Assembly (NCBI RefSeq): GCF_964340395.1
Contig: NC_135555.1
Location: 25,092,725 to 25,132,724 of the forward strand
Source: Glandiceps talaboti
Lineage: Eukaryota > Hemichordata > Enteropneusta > Spengelidae
Length of the DNA stretch: 40,000 nucleotides
Direction: 5' to 3'
Within the stretch, counting starts at the first letter, position 1, and each line of letters opens with the position of its first letter. Below, in pieces: positions 1 through 12,061 of this stretch. The notes beneath the pieces are model-generated. The model was not told where the DNA came from. It saw only the letters and a program-made list of their open reading frames with translations, and made no database searches. The translations under genes were made by a program, and so were the position numbers.

Positions 1-3000
1 AATTTTCTCTAAGATGCGTGATGGGTCAAAAGCAGCGAGCCAATACTTCGTTCCAGCTCGTCATTTTGTCGGAAGCTTCAAAGCCATCATATTTGCAAAG
101 CTTTTTCTGTACTATGAAAACCTGAAAATATCACACATTATCTAGCTATTGATTACTATGTGAGTCAAATTTCATGCCAACATTCTCCTCAGGCCTATCA
201 TGGTATTCGTTCCTCAAAAAAAACGCGCAAAAAACGACAACTTCACACAGACCAATATTCTTTCATAATGACTGGGGGGTGTATTTGTTCTAAGGGGTCA
301 ATGTTGCAAAGGAATATTTCACTTTATCCTCAGCTTTAGGCGGGTGATAAAAAACAATGACCTCTGACCCATTAGCACCAGGGCTTATTTGTCTTTTTGA
401 TAATTTGGATTGCATTACACGCTATACTGTTGATAAAACTGTATTTGTAAGATTACGCTCTAAAATATCATATATATATATTTCACAAACTTACAAGAAA
501 AAAATATTTATTTTGGAATGAAAATTGGCGGGATTTTGCTAACTACACTAGATTCTAAGCCAATGAGTCGTAAGTATGGTGTAATATACATACGTGTGTA
601 CGTCTAAATTACTATATCACGATGAGTACATATTGTACTTGTAATAACACACATAAAAACCACATGGCAGAAAAAGTATATCAAATGTACCCGGGGACAG
701 TTTTTAGAAAATCTGAACCATTTAAAATCTGTAAGACACGATACAAACACAACATCCCTGAAGGAGATCAGAGGACGCAGGTTGAAAGCTAAGATTTATC
801 CATGTATTTGCAGTACAAAATTCGAATTTATTTGTAATCATAATATGTCATTTGTTCAAATAAATTGTCAGCTTTCTTCTTTTCAAGAAAATCCAGAAAA
901 TGTTATTTTCAACTATAATTAAAACGTAACTTGAAGACCGCGCCGTTTTGGATGGAGAATTAATATCTTAAAGTAATGTGTTTCCTTGTCCCGTGCGAAT
1001 CTCATGATACCATAAAAGATACAAAACCACTTTCTAATTTATCTTATATCTTTGGACCACATACGACGAAATAAAAAAACTTCAAACGATTCTTTTCTTG
1101 CTGGCATACCCCAGTTTGCATAATATATATACGGTATTATAAGTATTTCATTTTCGGTTTGGGTGAATGATATTGTTAATTGTTTATTTCTTCTCTATTT
1201 CTGTTTTTGTTTTGTGTTTTTCTATAAAATTATGTATTTGTATTTATAGCATATTCCATGGTTTTAGTTTATAATCACATACATACAGACAACATCCTAA
1301 TCATATGGTCTTCTTTGATGGTAATCCTAGTTGCTTCGTGTAAAAATCCACATCAATTTAATAATGACATTGACCTGTAAACTTAAATGAAAATTTAGAG
1401 CTCGACGTAGTGATGGGTTTCAATGTCACGGGTTGCTGATAATACGTTCACTTGTCTCTCTATGAAGGCACCCAAACGTTGGACGGAGTCATCGGAATAC
1501 AGCAATCATATACTCCTCGTTTGTGGAGACTGACATCGGCACCCTACCTCTTCAGTCTCACCTAGCCCAATGCATTTACATTTACTAACTTAAGTAGCCC
1601 ACAAATGAGCTATAACAATGTCTCAAGCCAGAAGGGTTTTCCATTTTCGTTTCCTGCAATACAATTTGGTTGATTACTTTCTTTTTACACATAATCAGTT
1701 AATACTATACAAGACACGGAGTCCTGTGTGGCCGCTTACAAGTAGCGTATGACAAATCCATATTGCAGTGATTAACTCCTTATTCAGTGATTTTGTTCAC
1801 CGCAGATTTCATTAGGTGGAAAAAATCCACCAAAAAGTGATTAGCCTAATGAATTTTACTGAACATTTTCCATCTTGCATATGATCGACAGAACGTAATA
1901 GACCCTAAGGCTGTCGGTCTACGTTTGCCCTTGCTGTAAAACGCTCTCGTATATCTCCATTTACAAATTGAAATATGTTAACTCGGTCCTAGTTTTCCTG
2001 TAGAGTCATCAACATCCACGCATCGTACATTAGTTCAGTCATTTGCTCCTAATGCGCACCACAGGCTCCGCCTCCTCAATTTCGGTTGCCATGGCAACTC
2101 GTTCTTTCATCCAGCCATTTCGAACTGATTGTTAGATTTTACTTAAATGTTCAGATCTCATATGTTATTCGGTGACGATTATCGCCGATATTATATTTTT
2201 TTTCATTTTTTTTTAGTAATCCAAGGCCTTGTCAGAAGGTGTTCTGTTGAATTAGCGCATGAACCTGGTGTAGAATGTTATCAACTTTTCTTGTGCACCT
2301 GCCATCGGTTATGACGAAGGTGCGTCTGACAACGTAGCCAAACAGAAACACTTTGTACGTACCTACAAAATATAAGCCTATACCAAAACAAGATTGGAAC
2401 TGAAGAATACATCACAGGAACAAAACATTCACATTACTTAATAAAAAATACGGGTGTTATTTATTTTTCCTCTCCATTTTCAATATAATCTGAAAGCCAG
2501 TGCAAATAGCGTATGTTTTCATGTCATTCAATGCTGTATTTATGAATGTATCATGTACTGAAATACTAATAATTACAAAAAATGATTGAACATTACAACG
2601 ATGCAATTGTACCGGAGTCAGTCAATTTTCATAATGCCGTATTTTGTAACGGGTCGTGTAATAGTAATTCATCGTCAACAATATACCATTGACAAAGTAG
2701 AATCGTATACCTGATTCTCGTGTGTCGCATCGTTTATTCCACTTCCTTTGAAATTCAAAACTGATCTCTACAAAAATGTCGACTCTTTTGTATGTCTAAA
2801 TATCAATTTGTTCTTGATCCGATGAATACGCGATCGACCAATAGAGAGTCGGTATTTCGGCACTGTTTCTTCTCGTCAGAATGAGATGTTGGTGAAAAAC
2901 AGGCTGAAAAATAGGAAGCTTTTCAGTATACAAAAGCGATGTGATGATTCCACGCGCACCTGTCCACGAGTCGAAAATGTAATGTCTTACCAAGTTGCTG

Positions 3001-3700
3001 TGGAAATGTTTTCCTCCAAAGCATTGATCGGAAAGAGAATTGACGATTCTGCCAAACGTGTATTATATCAGCTAAAATCACTAGAACTCGAATACTTGTA
3101 GTAAGAAGAATGTTGCTATGGAATCATTGACAAATAAGGCTTACATATACAATATTGGCACTAATGACTGAGTGTGTACACACAACAACGTAACGGTTAT
3201 AAACAGTCTCCCAATCTAGATCTCTTACTATCTTTGGCTGTAAATCGATCACTAATTCGGTGTGACGGGATGTCAATTCGTTGATTTCACGGTGTCAGCT
3301 ATTGTAGATGAGAAAATTGATAAGGATTTGATGACGGTATCACTGTATACCCTCCAAGCAAACCCCATAATGGATGTCAGCCAAGGTGAATTGGAAATAG
3401 ACAACTCCATCGCCCATAATTTAATTTATTTTCGATGTTTGTTAAATATTTCATTAATTCCAGAGAACAGTGTACACTTACAATTGAAGAGCGTTCATTT
3501 TAATAAGAGTTATAGCGGTGTATTTATATCGTCTTTCACGTCCCCTCCTCCCCCGACCACCCCAGCCGCTCTGCGAGCTTCTGATTGGAGGTTACATTAC
3601 AAATAGTACGTCTAATACATTTTTATCTAACTCACTGTATCATCAAACTAAAGGCGCTTTTTGGATATAAAATATTATTTTCTTGACACTATGTATGTAC
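1..3700. other. anonymous AT-rich DNA
   Basis: Short open frames here (2886-3101 and 3262-3606 plus; 2796-2993 minus) show no family resemblance, splice context or codon bias that would support a gene. Apart from the X-box at 2085 nothing is recognised. Confidence 0.6.
2085..2098. promoter_or_regulatory. perfect RFX X-box palindrome
   Basis: GTTGCCATGGCAAC is the ideal full X-box bound by RFX factors, which drive ciliary genes in animals. A GC-type motif (CTCCGCCTCC) lies 11 bp upstream. No gene was recognised beside it. Confidence 0.45.
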
Positions 3701-3703
3701 ATG

Positions 3704-3749
3704 TATTTGTATGTATGTATGTATGTATGTATGTATGTATGTATGTATG

Positions 3750-3805
<56 letters not shown>
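3704..3805 (+). repeat. (GTAT)n-(AT)n-(GT)n compound microsatellite
   Basis: About eleven GTAT repeats, about nine AT repeats and about eighteen GT repeats in succession. The Tyr/Ile/Thr/His-rich frames that cross it are artefacts. Confidence 0.98.
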
Positions 3806-3806
<1 letters not shown>

Positions 3807-4869
3807 ATGTGAGTGTATATGAATGCGTGCGGGCCTGTGTATGTTTTGTGTGCGCACATGAGTATGTGTGTTGGTATGGAGACATGCAGATATGTGAATT
3901 CTGCTTCCCAAACTGGATTTTAGGTGATTTAGTCATTATAACTGTAAATGATAGGATTGGTGAATGTTTGTCGTCAATAACTGTGCATGTTTGAAATGAG
4001 CCTCCTTCAAGTCGTTTATATTGCAATTCAAGTAAAACTCTACATTGTACTTCCTCCAGTCTTTACGAAAAGTCATTCTATTATAGGTAACCATCAAATT
4101 GATATAATTTAAAAAAGCACGGGCATTGAAGGTACATTTTACTTGTATGAGACGATGACTCTTATGTGTGTGGTTTACATTAAGTGTTCTTTATGTTTAT
4201 GATTAAAAGGGATGAGACGTTATCCACTTCGCTTCCGATGTGTGCAATTAAAGTAGTCATGAATTGATTTTCTTTCGCTTGTTAACAGCTATGTTACTCT
4301 CTAACAAGTGCATTTGATACGGGCACGAACGCCGAAGTCTTAAGATCCGTCTCATAGCAGGGGACGCATTGAACACGACAAGTACCGACATCAGTCGCCA
4401 CGATAGAAATCAGACGATAAAATGTAAACAGCAACCAATTATTATATCCATCGTCTGTAACTCCATATAATCGTCAAGATGAAGGTCAAAGGTCAACATC
4501 ATTTTACCAAACTCTTTCTTCAGTTCTTGGCACGTACGTACGAGTCTCCATTGTTTGGTTGGACAAATTTGGATAAAAACGGCGCTTAGCATGTTGTGGG
4601 AATCGTGACTCGAGAAATGTGATGATGTGTTAAAACTCTAGAAATAAGACTATTTTGTTGTTAACTTTACTCGACAATTACTCATTCACAGGTTTGAATA
4701 GGTACATGAGTTTTGTTATTGTAACTATCACGCACGACGTTTAGGGGTCAGTGTTCGACATTAAGAAGTAAAACAAAACAAAAAAGTTACTATGAATTGA
4801 CACTAGCGTTATCAGGTCTGCCTAGAATATACTGACACAATCTTTCTTTTTAGTATTTTCTTCACTCAA
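3806..4869. other. anonymous DNA
   Basis: No supported gene; only short chance frames. Confidence 0.6.
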
Positions 4870-4926
4870 CTTCAATTCAATTCAATTCAATTCAATTTAA
4901 TTCAATTCAATTTAATTCAATTCAAT
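4870..4926 (+). repeat. (TTCAA)n pentanucleotide repeat
   Basis: About eleven TTCAA units with two TTTAA variants. Confidence 0.95.
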
Positions 4927-4995
4927 AAAAAATAAACACGACTCGCATGCACCTATGAAAACAAGGAATAGTACATTACACAATGATATAGTGGA

Positions 4996-5064
4996 GAAAC
5001 AAACAAACAAACAAACACACACACACAAACAAACAAACAAACAAACACACACACACACACACAA
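4996..5064 (+). repeat. (CAAA)n/(CA)n compound repeat
   Basis: Two AAAC/CAAA blocks alternate with ACAC blocks. Confidence 0.95.
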
Positions 5065-5138
5065 ACATCCAAAACTGTTACATAACATTCAGAATAACCA
5101 CTGCTGATGGTAAAAATAATTTTTTAAACAAATTCTCC

Positions 5139-5280
5139 TCGTAAGGGAGCGATCAGATTTTACTGCCGGGGGTGGGTCGGTGACTTCTTATTCGTATTGT
5201 ACTTTAAAATTCATCCACAAAACAATCCACCCCCCCCCCTAGAAAAAAAACATTGACACCCCCCCCCCTCCCCCGACATC
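5139..5280 (-). repeat. dispersed repeat with TAAGGGACCGGTCAG-type end, copy A (diverged)
   Basis: GTAAGGGAGCGATCAG at about 5141 is the inverse of the CTGACCGGTCCCTTA end seen at 8614-8628 and 37371-37385. G-rich then C-rich runs follow as in the other copies. It stands in inverted orientation to copy B, so the two may be the terminal inverted repeats of one larger element. Confidence 0.6.
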
Positions 5281-6116
5281 TATTGACAAGAATTATTCTT
5301 CTTTTGCTTGCAAAAGACACTCTAGATTCTCAAAGCACAATACTGCATACTGCATAGTTAATTTTACTTGTTACATTAACAGTAATTTTAAATGTATCTG
5401 GTAAATCGCTGTCCCAAATCACATGTATAAAGCTCTTTAGACAGGCACCCTATAAGAAGTATGATTGTCTGTTCATGGACATGTAAAATATTCATGGTTT
5501 AGTAACCAAAAGTTCTTTGGATATCTCTTAGATTGTGTGAACTATTACCATTATAGATTAATTCAGCTAATTATAACGTACAATATTAGAAATGGAGTTA
5601 ATATAATTGTAAACCTAGGGGTTGTAGCAAGTTTCAAAGTAGGGAGAGGACTGGAAAGAGTATGGGGGAAGTGCACGCTACGCGCGTGCGCGCGTGCTAT
5701 AAAAGCGCGGGGGGGGGGGGGTAAGAGCTTTTTGAAAAATGAACACCATTTGGAGGCCATTTAGAGCACCATTCATAAGTAAAACACAACTTAGTTATAT
5801 CATAAAAGTATCACTAATTTAGGGTTTCAAAAGATTAAATCATTTCAAGTCATATTGACACAAATAATAATAAAAAAAGATCAAGTAGAAAGTGAGAAAA
5901 TTTGGGGAAAACATGCACAGTGGAGGTCAGTTACCATTTAGAGATACACATTCATTAAATTATTTGAAAGTTTGTCTCTATTGGCTATGTTTGTGTACAA
6001 TTCAACATGTTCAGGTCAATGGAGGCACAGATTTTAGAGTCAGTCCATCCAGTAAATTTCAAGGTATTTCATTTCTTATGTGTTACGTGTACGTGTACAG
6101 CTACACATGCAAGTTT
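5281..6116. other. DNA between dispersed repeat A and the 41-bp array
   Basis: A 79-codon frame at 5892-6131 runs into the first repeat unit, reaching its GGTAAGT donor. It resembles no family I know and is not called a gene, but it is the only candidate upstream exon for the donor array. Confidence 0.5.
5671..5721 (+). other. alternating CG/TG tract, TATA-like box and poly-G
   Basis: 18 bases of strictly alternating purine/pyrimidine (5680-5697, mainly CG and TG) are followed directly by TATAAAAG (5698-5705) and a run of G. This is unusually GC-rich for the window. No gene is recognised downstream. Confidence 0.6.
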
Positions 6117-8293
6117 GTGTTTGGTAAGTAACTATGTTCAATGATTGTGTAATGGATGTGTTTGGTAAGTAACTATGTTCAATGATTGTGTAATGGATGT
6201 GTTTGGTAAGTAACTATGTTCAATGATTGTGTAATGGATGTGTTTGGTAAGTAACTATGTTCAATGAGTGTGTAATGGATGTGTTTGGTAAGTAACTATG
6301 TTCAATGATTGTGTAATGGATGTGTTTGGTAAGTAACTATGTTCAGTGAGTGTGTAATGGATGTGTTTGGTAAGTAACTATGTTCAATGAGTGTGTAATT
6401 GATGTGTTTGGTAAGTAAGTATGTTCAGTGAGTGTGTAATGGATGTGTTTGGTAAGTAACTATGTTCAATGAGTGTGTAATTGATGTGTTTGGTAAGTAA
6501 GTATGTTCAGTGAGTGTGTAATGGATGTGTTTGGTAAGTAACTATGTTTAATGAGTGTGTAATGGATGTGTTTGGTAAGTAACTATGTTCAATGAGTGTG
6601 TAATGGGTGTGTTTGGTAAGTAACTATGTTCAGTGAGTGTGTAATGGATGTGTTTGGTAAGTAACTATGTTTAATGAGTGTGTAATGGATGTGTTTGGTA
6701 AGTAAGTATGTTCAGTGAGTGTGTAATTGCTGTGTTTGGTAAGTAACTATGTTCAATGATTGTGTAATGGATGTGTTTGGTAAGTAACTATAAGTAACTA
6801 TGTTCAATGATTGTGTAATGGATGTGTTTGGTAAGTAACTATGTTCAATGAGTGTGTAATGGATGTGTTTGGTAAGTAACTGTTCAATGATTGTGTAATG
6901 GATGTGTTTGGTAAGTAACTATGTTTAATGAGTGTGTAATGGATGTGTTTGGTAAGTAACTATGTTCAGTGAGTGTGTAATGGATGTGTTTGGTAAGTAA
7001 CTATGTTCAATGATTGTGTAATTGATGTGTTTGGTAAGTAACTATGTTCAATGAGTGTGTCATTGATGTGTTTGGTAAGTAACTATGTTCAATGAGTGTG
7101 TAATTGATGTGTTTGGTAAGTAACTATGTTCAGTGAGTGTGTAATTGATGTGTTTGGTAAGTAACTATGTTCAATGAGTGTGTAATTGATGTGTTTGGTA
7201 AGTAACTATGTTCAATGAGTGTGTAATTGATGTGTTTGGTAAGTAACTATGTTCAATGAGTGTGTAATGGATGTGTTTGGTAAGTAACTATGTTCAATGA
7301 TTGTGTAATGGATGTGTTTGGTAAGTAACTATGTTCAATGATTGTGTAATGGATGTGTTTGGTAAGTAACTATGTTCAATGAGTGTGTAATGGATGTGTT
7401 TGGTAAGTAACTATGTTCAATGATTGTGTAATGGATGTGTTTGGTAAGTAACTATGTTCAATGAGTGTGTAATGGATGTGTTTGGTAAGTAACTATGTTA
7501 AATGATTGTGTAATGGATGTGTTTGGTAAGTAACTATGTTCAATGAGTGTGTAATGGATGTGTTTGGTAAGTAACTATGTTCAATGAGTGTGTAATTGAT
7601 GTGTTTGGTAAGTAACTATGTTCAATGATTGTGTAATGGATGTGTTTGGTAAGTAACTATGTTCAGTGAGTGTGTAATGGATGTGTTTGGTAAGTAACTA
7701 TGTTCAGTGAGTGTGTAATTGCTGTGTTTGGTAAGTAACTATGTTCAATGAGTGTGTAATGGATGTGTTTGGTAAGTAACTATGTTCAATGATTGTGTAA
7801 TGGATGTGTTTGGTAAGTAACTATGTTCAATGATTGTGTAATTGATGTGTTTGGTAAGTAACTATGTTAAATGATTGTGTAATGGATGTGTTTGGTAAGT
7901 AACTATGTTCAATGAGTGTGTAATGGATGTGTTTGGTAAGTAACTATGTTCAATGAGTGTTTAATTGATGTGTTTGGTAAGTAACTATGTTCAATGAGTG
8001 TGTAATGGATGTGTTTGGTAAGTAACTATGTTCAATGAGTGTGTAATGGATGTGTTTGGTAAGTAACTATGTTCAATGATTGTGTAATGGATGTGTTTGG
8101 TAAGTAACTATGTTCAATGAGTGTGTAATTGATGTGTTTGGTAAGTAACTATGTTCAATGATTGTGTAATTGATGTGTTTGGTAAGTAACTATGTTCAAT
8201 GAGTGTTTAATTGATGTGTTTGGTAAGTAACTATGTTCAATGAGTGTGTAATTAATGTGTTTGGTAAGTAACTATGTTCAATGAGTGTGTAAT
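6117..8293 (+). repeat. 41-bp minisatellite, about 53 units, each with a splice-donor motif
   Basis: The period is 41 bp by spacing of TGTGTTTGG. The block TGTGTTTGGTAAGTAA looks unchanged in essentially every unit, whereas other positions vary (ATGATT/ATGAGT, TTCAATG/TTCAGTG/TTTAATG, AATGGATG/AATTGATG). One unit carries an 11-bp internal duplication near 6781-6801 and one a 3-bp deletion near 6879. Two-unit higher-order duplications with GTAAGTAAGTATG variants occur near 6370-6540. G|GTAAGTA matches the consensus 5' splice site and U1 snRNA complement. The array ends directly against a copy of dispersed repeat D. Confidence 0.97.
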
Positions 8294-8445
8294 GGAAGTT
8301 ATTGTCTGAATAGTCTCAAAACTGACTTTTCAGAGTAAAAAACCTCCAGGGCTGCCCTGTGTAGTCTATAATTATTATTATGATAGTGCTAACCCGGGAT
8401 CTTATAAAGTAGATGCAATACAGACAAGTAGTCCACACTGAGTCA
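8294..8445 (-). repeat. dispersed repeat D, minus-strand copy
   Basis: The reverse complement aligns almost base for base with 35690-35860: TTGCATCTACTTTATAAGAT, CCCGGGTTAGCA, CTATCATAAT and CTCTGAAAAGTCA are shared. The junction AGCCCTGGAGG here matches the second unit of the 240-bp tandem block at 36030-36040 better than the first. No coding potential was seen. It abuts the 41-bp minisatellite. Confidence 0.85.
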
Positions 8446-8473
8446 CGATCAAAATATACCTGTCATGTGAATA

Positions 8474-8634
8474 TTGTATACGGGGGGGGTCATCATGTTT
8501 TAGAATTAAGTGATAAGGGGGGGGGGCAGCCTGTTTTTGGTTTTACAGATAGGGGGTCAGTGACTTTTTGTCGACCCGATTTAAGAATCCCCCCCCCCCA
8601 GGCTTGAGAAACTGACCGGTCCCTTAGGATAACT
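8474..8634 (+). repeat. dispersed repeat with CTGACCGGTCCCTTA end, copy B
   Basis: G-runs at 8480-8488 and 8517-8526 and a C-run near 8589-8598 precede GAGAAACTGACCGGTCCCTTA, which is nearly the same as GAAGAAACTGACCGGTCCCTTA at copy C. Family membership by direct comparison is clear; the transposon class is not recognised. Confidence 0.7.
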
Positions 8635-9340
8635 TTAACTCTCTGCATCAACGCAGTATTACAGTCCGAAAAACCAATATTTCTCTCAGTTCTAAGTTTT
8701 ATAGGAGAAGTGACTGATTTATTAGGTGGTGATGATGATAAATAGCATCGATATTGTATGTAAGTAAAGTATGTATAGTCAAAGTCTGTAACACAAGTTG
8801 TCAGCAAACATAGATGTATTGTGTCTGGGTTTTTTTCTACATCTTTCAATTTCTTCATCAATTGTTATAAAAAATGACATATTCTCTCTGTCAAAATGTA
8901 AGCTTGTTTGTGCGATCGGGTGGGGACTGTTAGCATTTGAAATCAATTGCGATCATACATAATATCAGTAATAAAGAATTTATTTTAATACACAAAGTGA
9001 TGTAATTAGAATACCAAGGGTTTGCAATATTTGCTTGTAAATATGAACATATACACCAAAGAAAAAATATGAGGTAGATATACAAATATGTTTCCAGAAA
9101 ATACGATTTTTTTGTCTGAAATGTCATGAACTGAATCACACAATCGAAACTTGAACATGGTAAACTCAGACATCCCCGACACGTGATTTGGAGACATATT
9201 CACACAACAGGTTAAGTATATATCGTAGATATTGCAATTACAGATTGCCTTCGGAAGTTCATTTAGTATATGATATATTTCTTACGAACGACTCGTGATA
9301 TTTTAAGACTCGGAAAATAGCTTTTCCCGTCATAAAAAAA

Positions 9341-9362
9341 CACGTTCTTCAAAAGGAACGTG
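9341..9362. other. short hairpin
   Basis: CACGTTC and GAACGTG form a 7-bp perfect stem around an 8-base spacer, extendable by a T-A and a G-T pair. No function can be given. Confidence 0.5.
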
Positions 9363-10506
9363 CTTCAAGACACTTATTCCCTACAGCCATGCAATCTTCA
9401 AGTAACAAAAACAGACCCGTTGGGGAATTTTTCTACATAGAATTTTGAACAAGCTCGACATAAAAACCTCAAAAGAAATTATTTTCTCGTTTTAATAAAC
9501 GAAGGATAGAGAACAAAAGAAAGACGTTTGTGAGAAATACCACACCGGTTAATCATTCCAGAAAGTTGTCGTGCGTACGAAAGTACGTTTTCATCAAATT
9601 TTGACGACGAGTTATCATTATAAGGAGGCACTACGCTGTCATCGAATCGTGGTGAATGCTCAGAATCATTTCCCAGGACGAAAGAAATAATTTGTTTCTT
9701 GATAATAATTTGCAACAATTCCGCCACAAATGGATCATTTAACTAAAGAGTGAGAGCGAATACAGTTTTATCACGCATACAACTACTAGAAAATTATTTT
9801 TGTGACCTTTCATGTCAAAGGTGACATAAAATAATGACAATATTCATCACGTTATGATTATTTTATGGTAATTGCAAGAGTGACTTTCCCTAACCTCTAC
9901 AATTAACATCTCATTGACGAATGCAGCCATGTTTTTCAAACGATTCAATTTACCGTAAAACCGGTTTAGCGTGTCACTTTGGTCGACATCCTAACTCTAT
10001 TCATGTGTTCCTTCAGGTTAAAAAAGACGTAATAGACAGGTTAACTAGATGTTGTAGCCAGTATTTCATCTCAATCTAAAAGTAAATTTATTTACCTCTA
10101 GATCTGTTGTCAATGAGAGAAACTCAACTAGCGATGATAAAGCGAGCAGTAGACAAGAACATTCAGTTGTAACCAGACTTTAACAGTTGGTGAATTCAAC
10201 GGCATGTATTCATCTCCCGTCACCAGCAGCTCCAAAATGCGGTTACCTTACTTTTCAGCCCCCCCCCCACCCACACCCCACCCCCACTATAAAATAGCAG
10301 TTCATTAGTGATACATTATAATTCAGTACGATTTAAGTCTCAAATTGCCTTTCCACTCCACCCCACCCCCACCCCCTCCCGCCAAGGTTCGATTTGTTGA
10401 TGTGTTCTATTTGCACCATGAGTAACAGCTTAAAATTTGTGACGAATTGACAAATGTGTGATGTCTTTACAACTGATGACCTGGTGACGATAACTCACCT
10501 GGTATC

Positions 10507-10535
10507 ACAAACAAACAAACAAACAAACAAACAAA
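10507..10535 (+). repeat. (CAAA)n microsatellite
   Basis: Seven CAAA units. Confidence 0.95.
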
Positions 10536-11810
10536 GAGTCACAACAATGCACCTCGGGGACAAATTTCCCAAACTTTTTTCAATTCTCTCCAAACTTTGC
10601 CACTTGAAAGTTTGTTTCTGGTCCTTTTGAAGTAATAAAAGAAATGTGGGGTATTCAACGTGGTCTTGTTTTCAAGGAAATCACCAAACGTTTATTTTCC
10701 CCATAGAGTTTAATACAGTATTTGGCGGCCATATTGGATTCTAAAATGATTACATATTGATATCATTTTAAAAATTTGAACTAAAACCCCCAGATTTTTT
10801 ATTGCTTTTAACTGCGATTAGATTGGAGATTTCTTGAGATAAAGTAAGAACAAAAATGTATAGACATTTTATTTCCGATGGACATTCTATGTGACACCGA
10901 TCTAGCTATAACTAGATACCATTACACGTTATCATAAATGTACAACAACAGCGTGTATTTCAGGCTATATTTTAACGTCACTAGTAAAACAAATAGACCA
11001 GAAAAAATATGACGTCAGCTTTAATTGATACAATAGTTTGAGACACTGACGAGGTACGGGTGAATAAAAAGATTTAAAAGGTAGATTCTATTTTTCAGTA
11101 AATCCGCCACCTATTTTGCTTTCACGTGTTTGGGTTTGGCGACTTGATGATACAACCTTTGTAATGAAGTTTATTGACAAAATCTCCGTCAGGTCGGTTA
11201 CGCCAATTACGTCACTTTGACTGACAGTTCAACCTGACCCACGCTCACTTTTACATTTGTTATAACTGTGTCGCGAGACATTGTCTAGCTGAGACAATTT
11301 TCAGACGACTAGCGCACTTGTAAAGATTGTTAGTACACAGCTAGAGTTTCTGTAATGACAAGGGAAGCGAAAGGGAATCGAATCACCATATAGATGCAGC
11401 GAATCGTTGATATAACGACACGCTCTGTTTTCATAAAAATAAGTATTTCATCTAGTACGCTATCGGTATAGTTGTATACGTATGTACGTCATTATTTTAT
11501 ATAGCAGTATGTTGTTTAGTAGCAAGCAGAGCATGAAATACCCAAGGCAATCTTTATCATGAACAAATCTAACAAAGAAAACTGCCTTTCAAAATTAAAA
11601 ATGGCTGTTTCTTAGCTTTTAAGACATTATTATACCTAAAATATTCCCCGTCAAGTAGTGGCGTGGATATATGATGTTTTAGTAACTCAGGATAATAAAA
11701 ATAACACTCTGTTCTCTAGAGCTGTGTGACTACTTGCATGTGCTAAACATTACGTTCTTGAGTGGCATAACTGACTTACTAACGTACAGCGAATACTGTT
11801 CATTTACACA

Positions 11811-11864
<54 letters not shown>

Positions 11865-11912
11865 AGTAAAGTTAGTGATGGTGGTGGTGGTGGTGGTGGT
11901 GGTGGTGGTGGT
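11811..11912 (+). repeat. (ATG)n and (GGT)n trinucleotide tracts
   Basis: About 17 ATG repeats at 11811-11863, a short gap, then about 12 GGT repeats at 11877-11912. Degenerate derivatives continue to about 12060. Confidence 0.97.
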
Positions 11913-12061
11913 ATCAATAATGATATAGTCGGTGGTATTGTCTGCTGATGATGTTGACTTGTGATTATGGTAGTATTGGTGGAGGTGGTATTGATTGGGT
12001 GATGGTGTCAGCTGGGGGATGATAGTGGTTTAGTGATAATGTCAATAATGACATAGTCTAC

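Larger units (their letters stand above)
8640..11810. other. anonymous DNA with poly-C tracts
   Basis: C-runs with CCCCACCC patterns lie at 10259-10287 and 10358-10381. Open frames at 8493-8861 and 9479-9727 (minus) lack support. Confidence 0.6.

Noticed and set aside
3643-4026. Tyr/Ile/His/Thr-rich open frames on both strands
   Set aside because: They are translations of the GTAT/AT/GT microsatellite.
6117-8293. CRISPR-like array
   Set aside because: Units are directly adjacent 41-bp repeats without unique spacers, and the context is animal DNA.
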